A stretch of DNA of 64,000 nucleotides. It comes from Bacteroidales bacterium (GTDB lineage: Bacteria > Bacteroidota > Bacteroidia > Bacteroidales > UBA932). Under the pieces are notes generated by a model, which was not told the origin of the DNA, did not search any database, and saw only the letters and a program-made list of their open reading frames with translations. The DNA lies in NCBI GenBank assembly GCA_017400135.1, contig JAFPVJ010000009.1, positions 1 to 64,000 of the forward strand. Reading direction: 5' to 3'. Below, piece by piece: positions 35,101 through 42,557 of this stretch; position 1 is the first letter of the stretch; each line of letters opens with the position of its first letter. The position numbers were made by a program, and so were the translations under genes.

Positions 35101-35327
35101 ACGTGCGTGTCAAGAACATCGAACTTGGCTACACCTTCAACCAGCGTTTCCTCAAGAAGGTGCACATCGACAAGGCGCGCATCTTCGTCAACGTCAACAA
35201 CCCTTACACCTGGTGCAACCGCTTCGTCAAGGCCTTCGACCCCGAGAAGGTGGCCGGCCAGCAGAACCTGGGTTGGAACTATCCTTTGATGATGACCTTC
35301 AATACCGGTATCAACCTCAACTTCTAA
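32181..35327 (+). CDS. SusC-type TonB-dependent outer-membrane transporter (first)
   Basis: Protein of 1048 residues. A signal peptide (to about residue 22, ...APAYA) is followed by a carboxypeptidase-regulatory-like domain (VRVAGSVVDNQGEPIPGAV to ~105), a TonB-box-like ESVVVGYG, the plug domain (IRGFGGPLYIIDGI, VLKDASAAIYGINAGNGVIIVTTK) and a 22-strand-type barrel ending in NTGINLNF. It imports oligosaccharides in complex with the SusD-like lipoprotein encoded 13 bases downstream. It follows two GH92 genes in a plausible mannan/N-glycan locus and has its own leader with repeated motifs. Confidence 0.95.
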   Translation: MKKLQTVLLVLAVLFAFAPAYAQNVRVAGSVVDNQGEPIPGAVLIGPGNANAITDINGNFSLSVPASAEVKVTCLGYLPYSFKAKGATSVKITLAEDHENLEESVVVGYGVQKKAVITGSVTNVSSREILTTTANDLVTKLQGKVSGLNIRNNTATPGAYDHSINIRGFGGPLYIIDGINRDGTDFNKLNPEDIETFTVLKDASAAIYGINAGNGVIIVTTKSGSHHGTARFQFNANMGFSTPTDRVRMANGYEYYWLRNAANINAGDPEYISPEELEAWRTGEDTFGKDGNIIHHVSTDWYDATCKKYSARQEYSLSADGGVKGVKYYFNVNYSTDNGLLKSGDINYDKWSFRSVVTADLAKDLRLSANVSGYMDDRWDPAADMFNVFRGTICSLPYKPVFATLDIAPYDDWPYFNGVKDGQSYNPVAQSYVSQGGYHHYINNAIQSVFTLTYTPTWLEGLEIKGTVSFDKRFAQTKILRRNWKMYTYNEITGTVADEDWNPNVQIKNSDNYLHVYNYQGQVNYKKEIKKHHIGASAIFEAIVRDNDWNSINKYFDFFTQGELDYAGDKDQSTGGNEDHQRKLGFIGRFNYDYASKYLLEAAVRRDGSYRYHPDVRWGTFPVISAGWRISEEPWFKNNIKAFSNLKLRASWGIMGEDAGNAFQWISGYGIGGGGWWEYTPGAVTYGVTSPALVNEHLSWLKSYMADIGLDIGLFDNKLSITVDVFQKDKTGLLATRSVDLPNTFGAKFPQENLNSNRTKGIEFSFDWQHRFGDFFYSISGNATYGRTMNMYIEHGPFTGSWSIYRGANDYRWSGLGWIYNIQGQFQTYEEIEAAPVYSTGMGNRYMQPGDWIYEDVNGDGVIDDDDRRPISLSPGAAPIWNYGLTVAGNWRGLDFSILFQGAAGFTVFYSGPYAEPFWLGGNVPAYLMDSWHHEDIFDSSTPWVPGFFPAVRTMDKDPYRNYASAYTYKDCSYVRVKNIELGYTFNQRFLKKVHIDKARIFVNVNNPYTWCNRFVKAFDPEKVAGQQNLGWNYPLMMTFNTGINLNF

Positions 35328-35340
35328 ATCTGGGACGGAT

Positions 35341-37278
35341 ATGAAAAAGACAGCATACATCCTCATGATCCTGGCGGCGATGGCCGCCGTGAGTTGCAAG
35401 GGATTCCTGGACGTGACGCCGACCAACAAGGTCTCCGCCGACGAGGTCGTTTCTTCTCCGGAAGGCATCCAGGCCTTCCTGGCGAACCTGTATTACAGGA
35501 TGCCGATCGAGGCTTTCGATTTCACCTGCGAGAGCAAACCCTGCCAGGACCAGGGCTACCGCGACGGTTTCCACTTCAACGACGGCGCCCCCAACAACAG
35601 CGGCCGCTACACCTGGGTCCTGACCGACGACTGCATGGGCAGCGAGGTCTGCGAGATCCCGGGCGACAACTGCTACATGTGGTGGGACACCGCCTTCGAG
35701 CTGCTCCATGACCTGAATGAATTCACTGCCCTGATCCCGGGTCTGACCTCCGTGGACGAGACGACCCGTGCGGAGCTGGAAGGCCAGTCCTGGTTCATCC
35801 GGGGCCAGATTTATTTCGCCCTGGCACGCCGCTACGGCGGCCTGCCCATCATCGAAGAGGTGGGCGACATCAATGACATCGAATCACTCAGGATTCCCCG
35901 CGAAACCGAAGTCAAGACCTGGGACTACGTCATCGACTGCTTCGACAAGGCTTCCAAGTTGCTGAGCGACCAGGACAACGGTTACCATACGATGGCGACC
36001 CGGTATACGGCGCTGGCCTACAAGTCCCGCGCATCCCTCCACGCCGCGTCCCTGGCGAAATTCTGGGACCGCGCCCCGCTCACCGGCGAGGCCGTGGACA
36101 AGGGAATGGTCGGCGGCTTCACGCCGGAAGACATGAACCGCTGGTACCAGGCCTGCCTGGACTGCAGCAAGGAGCTGATCGAGAGCGGCAAGTTCTCCCT
36201 CTACATGCCCAATCCCGCCAGTCCCGAAGAGGCGACCGAAAACTACATCCATCTGTTCCAGAAGCCGGAAGACGCGCTCTGCGAGTCGATCTTCGTCAAG
36301 GGCTTCTACAAGAAGGGCCGCAAATACGGCACCAACCAGGACGTCTGGGGCCAGCCCGCACAGACCGGCGGCGCCTGGCCGCATCCGGGTCGCATGAACC
36401 CGACCCTGGCCTTCGCCGAGAACTTCGAGACCTACGACCGTCCCGGCGAGAGCGTCAAATTCGTCACCTACGACGGCGACCAATTTGACTATGACGGTTA
36501 CAACGGCAGCCGCCCCTATCGCAAGTTCGACGATCCGCAGGAGATGTTCGCAGGCAAGGATGCACGCCTTGCCGCGGTCACTATCCTGCCCGGCTCCACC
36601 TGGCGCAACACCAAGATCGTCATCCAGGCGGGCGTCGTGGACATGGACGGCAAGATCCACATGGACCGCGCCGCCGACATGAAAGCCCAGTACATGGGCT
36701 GGGACGGAGAGATCCACTACCAGTTCGGCGCCGCCGACAACAAGTTCTTTTCCGGCTACTCGACCAACCTGGGCAACAACACTCGCACCGGATTCAGTTT
36801 CAAGAAATACATGGACCCGAGTTTCGTTTCCTCCGGCTCGGTCTGGAACGAGTCCACGACCGACTGGATCGACATCCGTTTCGCCGAGATCCTGCTCAAC
36901 TACGCCGAGGCATACGCCGAGAGCGGGCTGGGTGACGCGGGCCTGGCGCGTGAGTGCCTCAACCGCACCCGCCGCCGCGCCGGCCACACCGTGGACCTCG
37001 ACCCGACCCCGGAGAACGTCCAGCGGGAGCGCCGCGCCGAACTGGCGATGGAGAACGCCCGCAACTGGGACCTGGTCCGCCGCCGCGAATACCACCAGAT
37101 CTTCGACGGCTACCGCCATGGTTCCCTCGCCCCGATCCTCGACCTGAGGGACGGCAAATATTTCTTCGTGCGAGAGTATGTCCAGTATACCGCCAACCTG
37201 ATGTTCAAGGAGAAGTTCTACTACCGGGGCATTCCCGGATGGAATGTTTCCGGCCTTGTCAAGAACCCTCAGCAATAA
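35341..37278 (+). CDS. SusD/RagB-type surface glycan-binding lipoprotein (first)
   Basis: Protein of 645 residues; signal peptide with lipobox AVSC (Cys19). N-terminal LDVTPTNKVSADEVVSSPEGIQAFLANLYY and SWFIRGQIYFALARRYGGLPIIEE are typical of the TPR region. The C-terminal half has WIDIRFAEILLNYAEAYAE and RRRAGHTVDLDPTPENVQRERRAELAMENARNWDLVRR, both standard. It caps the adjacent SusC-like transporter. The length is at the upper end for the family. Confidence 0.95.
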   Translation: MKKTAYILMILAAMAAVSCKGFLDVTPTNKVSADEVVSSPEGIQAFLANLYYRMPIEAFDFTCESKPCQDQGYRDGFHFNDGAPNNSGRYTWVLTDDCMGSEVCEIPGDNCYMWWDTAFELLHDLNEFTALIPGLTSVDETTRAELEGQSWFIRGQIYFALARRYGGLPIIEEVGDINDIESLRIPRETEVKTWDYVIDCFDKASKLLSDQDNGYHTMATRYTALAYKSRASLHAASLAKFWDRAPLTGEAVDKGMVGGFTPEDMNRWYQACLDCSKELIESGKFSLYMPNPASPEEATENYIHLFQKPEDALCESIFVKGFYKKGRKYGTNQDVWGQPAQTGGAWPHPGRMNPTLAFAENFETYDRPGESVKFVTYDGDQFDYDGYNGSRPYRKFDDPQEMFAGKDARLAAVTILPGSTWRNTKIVIQAGVVDMDGKIHMDRAADMKAQYMGWDGEIHYQFGAADNKFFSGYSTNLGNNTRTGFSFKKYMDPSFVSSGSVWNESTTDWIDIRFAEILLNYAEAYAESGLGDAGLARECLNRTRRRAGHTVDLDPTPENVQRERRAELAMENARNWDLVRRREYHQIFDGYRHGSLAPILDLRDGKYFFVREYVQYTANLMFKEKFYYRGIPGWNVSGLVKNPQQ

Positions 37279-37291
37279 AAGGACCCTGCGT

Positions 37292-39112
37292 ATGAAAAAG
37301 ATATTCCACATTCTTTTCCCGATTCCCCTGGCGCTGCTGCTGACCGCCTGCCTTGGCGACAACTACGAGCAGCCCAACGCCGCCGTCTACGGCTCGGCGA
37401 TCGATGCCGAGACCGGCGAGTTGATCCTGCAGGACATGGGCGGCGAGGGTTCCTATATCGAGATGCTCGAGATGGCATATTCGAAGCCGGACACCCGGCG
37501 GCTTAACTTCAAAACCGACGGCACCTACCGGGACAACAACTTCTTCAAGGGAGACTACCGCGTCCAGTTCAACCTGACCAACTTCGATCCCTCCACCGTG
37601 GAGCTCATCAGCAAGGACTCCGATATCCGCGAGGCGGTCGATACGGCCGGCAAGACTTTCAAGATCATCCATCTCAACGGAGATACGCAGATGGAAATCA
37701 AGGCGAAGCCCTGGTGTCGCGTGACCGTCAAGGACATTGTCTTCGACGAAGCCAAGCAGCGCGTCCTCGCCAAGTTCGAGGTCGAATGCACCACGAGGGA
37801 TAAACTCAAGGAGATCGGCCTCTTCTGCGACCCTTCCCCGCACGTTTCCTACAGCATCAACAATTACGGCGACAATTCCACCAAGCGCGTGGCCGTCAAC
37901 AAGGTGCTGACCGGCCCGCAGGAATTCACGCTCAAGATGCCCCTGACGATGTTCCAGGACCGCGACAGCGACAAGGATTATTACCTGCGCGTCGGCGCCC
38001 ACACTTCCGCGGTGGACGCCCGCTGGAACTACGCCCCGGCCGTCAAGCTCCACATCGTCAAGAAGGAGATCGTGCAGAAGCCGCTCGGCATCCGCTGGGA
38101 TCTCTTTGACTCCAAGTATCTGGATATGTGGGAGGCCGGAAAGCACAAGTCCGTCGCCCAGCTTTACTTCGACACCAAGGATTACAAGTCCGGCGACGGC
38201 AGTGTCGTTACGGTCTCTTATTCTGAAGCCGAGAGCAATGGCTACACCCAGTTCCTTTCGCCCGGAGAAGGCAAGGGCGGCATCAAACCCGTCTTCGATA
38301 TCAGCGCCATTCCCGCGGAGGGCTGCCACATGCTCCTGACGCTTAACGTTTCCGATGCATCTCACTTCGAGCGGAGCGCATTCGGCCAGATCGAAATCGG
38401 CTCGAACGGCATCTTCGACGACGAAGAATGTGCCTGGACCTTCGGCATGTTCGAACTTCGAAACGGTTGGCAGACCCTCGACCTGTCCCTGCCGGGAGGC
38501 GCTTATATCGGTGAACTGCGTCGCAAGCGCATCAACTGGTTCCGTTTCTACCATCTGCATGAGTTTAACGGTCCCACGACCGTCAAGTTCGACGAGATCC
38601 GCTTCTACTACAAGACTATGATGGAGAGCTGCGACGACATCGCCGGCTGGCAGTCCGCCGGAGCGCTCAAGTTAGACGAAGCTGACTGCCAGGAAGGCGA
38701 AGGCTCCGTCTCCACGGTCAACGGCGCGTCGGGCATCCGTCTCCAAAAGACCTGGGGCGCGGAAATCGTGCCGACACCTTTCGAGGGGGGTCATTTCCAG
38801 TTCTGGCTCTACGTCTCCGACGCGTCCGCCTTCAACGGGGTGGACAACCAGGTGGAGATCGGCAGCGGCGGCAAGGCCGACACCGATGAACTCAACTGGA
38901 AACTCCCGACCCTGCAGGACGGCTGGAACAAGGTGGACCTCAAGCTTTCCGACGCCACTTCCGTCGGTGAACCGATGAACCTGAAAGCTATGAACTGGTT
39001 CCGCATCTACAGCCAGACTACGGCTCCGGCCGGCACCGTCACCGTCAAGGTGGACCGTCTGCGTTTTTATAAGGAAGGGACGGATATGTCTCTTGCAGAC
39101 TTTGATGATTAA
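37292..39112 (+). CDS. Surface lipoprotein with DUF3823-like N-terminus and two tandem binding-type modules
   Basis: A lipobox (LLTAC) at the end of the signal peptide anchors the protein. Residues ~28-220 resemble the DUF3823 region found in SusE-position proteins (VYGSAIDAETGELILQDMGG, DGTYRDNNFFKGDYRVQF). Two ~150-residue modules follow, with matching patterns: SDASHFERSAFGQIEIGS..GWQTLDLSLPGG..INWFRFY and SDASAFNGVDNQVEIGS..GWNKVDLKLSD..MNWFRIY. These look like carbohydrate-binding sandwich domains. The position after SusC/SusD suggests a surface glycan-binding protein. Start 37292 was chosen because the longer ORF lacks a signal peptide. Confidence 0.8.
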   Translation: MKKIFHILFPIPLALLLTACLGDNYEQPNAAVYGSAIDAETGELILQDMGGEGSYIEMLEMAYSKPDTRRLNFKTDGTYRDNNFFKGDYRVQFNLTNFDPSTVELISKDSDIREAVDTAGKTFKIIHLNGDTQMEIKAKPWCRVTVKDIVFDEAKQRVLAKFEVECTTRDKLKEIGLFCDPSPHVSYSINNYGDNSTKRVAVNKVLTGPQEFTLKMPLTMFQDRDSDKDYYLRVGAHTSAVDARWNYAPAVKLHIVKKEIVQKPLGIRWDLFDSKYLDMWEAGKHKSVAQLYFDTKDYKSGDGSVVTVSYSEAESNGYTQFLSPGEGKGGIKPVFDISAIPAEGCHMLLTLNVSDASHFERSAFGQIEIGSNGIFDDEECAWTFGMFELRNGWQTLDLSLPGGAYIGELRRKRINWFRFYHLHEFNGPTTVKFDEIRFYYKTMMESCDDIAGWQSAGALKLDEADCQEGEGSVSTVNGASGIRLQKTWGAEIVPTPFEGGHFQFWLYVSDASAFNGVDNQVEIGSGGKADTDELNWKLPTLQDGWNKVDLKLSDATSVGEPMNLKAMNWFRIYSQTTAPAGTVTVKVDRLRFYKEGTDMSLADFDD

Positions 39113-39154
39113 ACTTATTCACAACCCATATTATTAACATTAATCCTTTCATCT

Positions 39155-41134
39155 ATGAAAAAGATTTTATTTGCTCTGGTCGCTGCAGCCGCCCTGCTGG
39201 TCGGTTGCCAGCCCAAGCCGGTCCTGGTCAGCAGCATCAAGCTGAGCGAGACCACTCTGAACATGGTCGAGGGTGATACGCAGCACATTTCTGCCATCGT
39301 TTCCCCGAAAGAGGCCACCAATCCGGAGGTGACTTGGACTTCCGGTAACACCTCCGTCGCGACGGTTACGGGCAGCGGTGATATCACCGCCGTCGCCCCG
39401 GGTGAGGCCAAGATCACCGTCGCCGCCACGGACGGCAGCGGCGTGACCGCCACCTGCCAGGTTTCTGTCGTCAAGAAGGTAATCCCTGTCTCCAAGATCG
39501 AACTCAACGAGACCGCTATCCGGCTCAAACCCGCCGAGACCTTCCAGCTTGAGGCTGTTATCACGCCTTCCGACGCCACTTACAACCACCCCAAGTGGGT
39601 CTCCAGCGACACCAAGGTCGCGACCGTCGAGAACGGCAAGGTGACCGCCGTCGCTCCCGGTACTGCCAACATCACCGCCGAAGCGGCCGATGAAAGCGGT
39701 GTCAAGAGCGCGCCTTGCGTTGTCACTGTCTTCGAGCCCAAGCCGATGTTCGTTAAATTCAAGAATCCCACCACCCGCGTCGGCTCAGCAGTCAACCAGG
39801 CAGTCTGGTATGGCACCGTCGACAAATACGGCGATCGTGAAGATGTGGAGTCCCCGACCGTGACTTCAGAGAATCCTGGAGTCGCCTCCGTGGACGGTTT
39901 GAAGATCACCGGTGTCGCTGAAGGCAAGACTAAGGTTACCATCACTGACGGAAGCGGTTCTTCCGTGAGTTTCGATGTCACGGTCATTCCGGCCTGCCCG
40001 ACCCCGCTTGAGTATACCCATGGCATCCAACTCTTCGACTGCTCTCAGATCACCTTTGACGATGGCGACAAGAAGGGCTATTTCCGCAAACTGAAAGGCG
40101 GCGCCGGCGGCAGCAACATCGTCCTCAAGGATGGTTTCGCCGAAGGGACACAGCGTCTCGGCGGTACCTGCGAAGGCAATGATTACAAGATCCTGGAAGC
40201 CAAGTTCGACAACGTCGACGTCTCCTCCGTCGAGAATCCTGCTCTCTTCATTCGCCTGTTTGTCGACGAACCGACCAATATCTTAATGAATGGCGCCGGT
40301 GAACTGGAGTTGACTAGCTCTGGCACGTCGGATAATGAAGAACTGACCTTCCCTTGGCAGTATTGGAATGCCAATGCACCAGGGGCTTTCCCGGATGTCA
40401 AGCTCGTCCTTAAGAAGGGCTGGAACAACATCGTGATTCCGTTCACCATGTGCGACCAGTATCGCAAGAGCCAAAGTCTCGGTGCGTTCCGTGCCAAGAA
40501 CGTCAACTATCTCCGTATGTTCCGTGATCCCAGCCAGCGTCCTAACCTGCCGACGATCAACTACACCTTCGATGATGTCCGTGTCATCGACTGGACGGAA
40601 TTCGATCCTTGCGACAACCTCAACATCTGGCTGGGCAGCGGCCAGGTCGATGTCGTTCCTTGCTATGTCCTTGACACTAAGGACAAGAAACAAGGTGCGG
40701 GATGCATCTCCGTAACGGATTACCTCCATGTCGGCCCCATCGCCAATCTCTGGGTCCGCGCCAAGGGAGCCGGTCCTTACTATGCATACTCGATGCCTGC
40801 CGACATGGACGAAAGCAACGCGAAACTGCGGTTCTGGTTCTATGTCGACGATGCTGCTTACTATAAGAACTTCCATCTCCGTTTTGAGACGACCACGAAC
40901 GTCAATGACGGTCAGGGTTATGAGCACAGTTGGGGTCCCAATGAATTGGATCTCAAGGACGGATGGAACCTGGTCGAGCATGATTTCAATACTCCGTATG
41001 CATCCGGTAAGGAGAATTGGGATATCCACAACATCAACTACATCCGCGCTGTCTTCACACCGCAGGGTAGCGCTGCAACTCCTAATGGATTCCATACCTA
41101 CAAGATCGACGATATCCGTATCGTGAAAAAGTAA
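39155..41134 (+). CDS. Surface lipoprotein with Ig-like (BIG2) repeats and two binding-type modules
   Basis: Lipobox LLVGC. Residues ~25-105 and ~108-190 are BIG2 bacterial Ig-like repeats (VSSIKLSETTLNMVEGDTQ..SVATVTGSGDITAVAPGEAKIT; VSKIELNETAIRLKPAET..KVATVENGKVTAVAPGTANIT), with a third diverged copy to ~285. The C-terminal ~370 residues hold two modules like those of the preceding protein (KKGWNNIVIPFTMC..NVNYLRMFRD and KDGWNLVEHDFNT..NINYIRAVF). The Ig repeats would hold the binding modules away from the membrane. Fourth gene of the first SusC/D operon. Confidence 0.85.
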   Translation: MKKILFALVAAAALLVGCQPKPVLVSSIKLSETTLNMVEGDTQHISAIVSPKEATNPEVTWTSGNTSVATVTGSGDITAVAPGEAKITVAATDGSGVTATCQVSVVKKVIPVSKIELNETAIRLKPAETFQLEAVITPSDATYNHPKWVSSDTKVATVENGKVTAVAPGTANITAEAADESGVKSAPCVVTVFEPKPMFVKFKNPTTRVGSAVNQAVWYGTVDKYGDREDVESPTVTSENPGVASVDGLKITGVAEGKTKVTITDGSGSSVSFDVTVIPACPTPLEYTHGIQLFDCSQITFDDGDKKGYFRKLKGGAGGSNIVLKDGFAEGTQRLGGTCEGNDYKILEAKFDNVDVSSVENPALFIRLFVDEPTNILMNGAGELELTSSGTSDNEELTFPWQYWNANAPGAFPDVKLVLKKGWNNIVIPFTMCDQYRKSQSLGAFRAKNVNYLRMFRDPSQRPNLPTINYTFDDVRVIDWTEFDPCDNLNIWLGSGQVDVVPCYVLDTKDKKQGAGCISVTDYLHVGPIANLWVRAKGAGPYYAYSMPADMDESNAKLRFWFYVDDAAYYKNFHLRFETTTNVNDGQGYEHSWGPNELDLKDGWNLVEHDFNTPYASGKENWDIHNINYIRAVFTPQGSAATPNGFHTYKIDDIRIVKK

Positions 41135-41167
41135 GAACCCTTACTGAAACCTGAACCTAATTTACCC

Positions 41168-41197
41168 AAGGGTGGCCGGCAACCCGGCCACCCTTTT
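41168..41197 (+). terminator. Strong terminator-like hairpin within the glycan locus
   Basis: Perfect 12-bp stem AAGGGTGGCCGG / CCGGCCACCCTT with loop CAAC and TTTT after. The next gene starts 13 bases downstream, so it may end the first operon or act as an attenuator for the second. Confidence 0.75.
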
Positions 41198-41210
41198 AAA
41201 ACCAAGAAAA

Positions 41211-42557
41211 ATGAAAACAAGAACCGCACTGCTGCTGGTGATCCTTACCCTGGTGTCCTGTACCAAGGTCATCCGGGAGACCATCGAAAACACCATCTAT
41301 GAAGTCGTTGAGGTACCCGTAGAGTCTGAAGACGGGAACAAGTCCATGGCCTATTCCATCCAGTCCTTCGAGGTGCTTCCGACCAACAGCCCGGCCGTCA
41401 ACAAGGTCCGGCTTCAGAACGCTATCGACTGGGCATCCAGCCGCGGCGCGGCTCTCTATATCGAACCCGTCGAAGGCGGCTATCCCGTCCAAAGCGGCAT
41501 TATCTTGAAAAAGAACGTATCCCTCGTCGGCGTCCACGGACCGACCGGCCGCGGCACGGTCTCCAACGGCAAACCTACCGGCTCGCTCTTCGTCATCACG
41601 GACACCAACCACCCCTTCATCACGGTCCAGTCCGCGTCGCAGATCCGGGGCATCCAGTTTTACTACGCGGACCAGCCCCACAACGACGCTTCCAAGATCA
41701 TCACCTATCCCCCGACCATCCAGGTCTCCCAGGACCAGGCCGTCCACGGAGTGACTCTCTCGTGCCTGACTTTCTACGGAGCCACCTTCGCAATGGATTT
41801 CAGGGCACAGAAAAACCATCCCTGCGAGCAGATCCTCTTCGAGCACTGCTATGGCTATCCGCTTGGCGGACAGTTCATCGCGATCGATTACTGCTACGAC
41901 ATCCCCCGCATCCTGCATTGCCACGTCAACCCGGCCATCATGCGCGAGTTCCGGGGTGACTATACCAGAGACATGAATGATTACGCTGTCAACCAGCGAA
42001 AATATACCTATTGGATCAATCACACCGACAATGCCCAGGTGATGGACATTTTCACCTTCGGCAACTACGGCGGCATCTATCTGGGCGCTGACTCTTATGG
42101 CCAGCTGACCAATTTCAACTTCGATTGCGTCTGCAACGGCGTGTTCAAGGACGGCGGCTCCCCCTTCAACCGGATCTGGGAAGTCGCCCAAGGCTCCATC
42201 ATCGCCAATGTTTCTCCGGACAAGAAAGTTTCTGACATCCACCCCTTCCTCGTCCAGGGCCAGGGCCAGATTTCCATCACCAACGTAGACGCTTTCTCCG
42301 GCAACAACGGAGCCATCACCAACCAGGGCATTTCCTACGACTTCCTCAAAGTCCAGGGTAGCACCTGGGTCATCATCACGGCCGTCAACTGCCGGATGCG
42401 TAACTATCAGGCCGACAGCCCGGTCACCATCGCTAACGACAGGGCCCAGATCAGTTTTATGAACTGTTCCAACAAAGGAGGATACATGTATTCCCTCAAA
42501 TACTTCTTAGACGAGAAAAACAACCGACATTTCGAAGAATATGACCCTCGAGATTAG
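41211..42557 (+). CDS. Right-handed beta-helix lipoprotein, pectate-lyase-3-like
   Basis: Start at 41211, just after the hairpin, gives a signal peptide with lipobox LVSC. The N-terminal NKVRLQNAIDWASSRGAALYIEP is the usual entry into the pectate_lyase_3/phage tailspike-type beta-helix (a polysaccharide lyase or glycosidase fold). Repeated short coils follow (GVHGPTGRGTVSNGKP, IRGIQFYYADQPH, LSCLTFYGATFAMDFR). I see no safe catalytic assignment. It overlaps the second susC-like gene by 17 bases, so it is co-translated with it and may help to process or bind that system's substrate. Confidence 0.72.
   Translation: MKTRTALLLVILTLVSCTKVIRETIENTIYEVVEVPVESEDGNKSMAYSIQSFEVLPTNSPAVNKVRLQNAIDWASSRGAALYIEPVEGGYPVQSGIILKKNVSLVGVHGPTGRGTVSNGKPTGSLFVITDTNHPFITVQSASQIRGIQFYYADQPHNDASKIITYPPTIQVSQDQAVHGVTLSCLTFYGATFAMDFRAQKNHPCEQILFEHCYGYPLGGQFIAIDYCYDIPRILHCHVNPAIMREFRGDYTRDMNDYAVNQRKYTYWINHTDNAQVMDIFTFGNYGGIYLGADSYGQLTNFNFDCVCNGVFKDGGSPFNRIWEVAQGSIIANVSPDKKVSDIHPFLVQGQGQISITNVDAFSGNNGAITNQGISYDFLKVQGSTWVIITAVNCRMRNYQADSPVTIANDRAQISFMNCSNKGGYMYSLKYFLDEKNNRHFEEYDPRD

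Noticed and set aside
32667..35468. 933-codon minus-strand open frame
   Set aside because: Antisense to the first SusC-like gene; Val/Gly/Asp-rich with no domains.
39155..40020. Possible CRISPR-like or satellite repeat in the BIG2 gene
   Set aside because: The similarity is at protein level between Ig-like domains; the nucleotide units diverge and are about 250 bases long.
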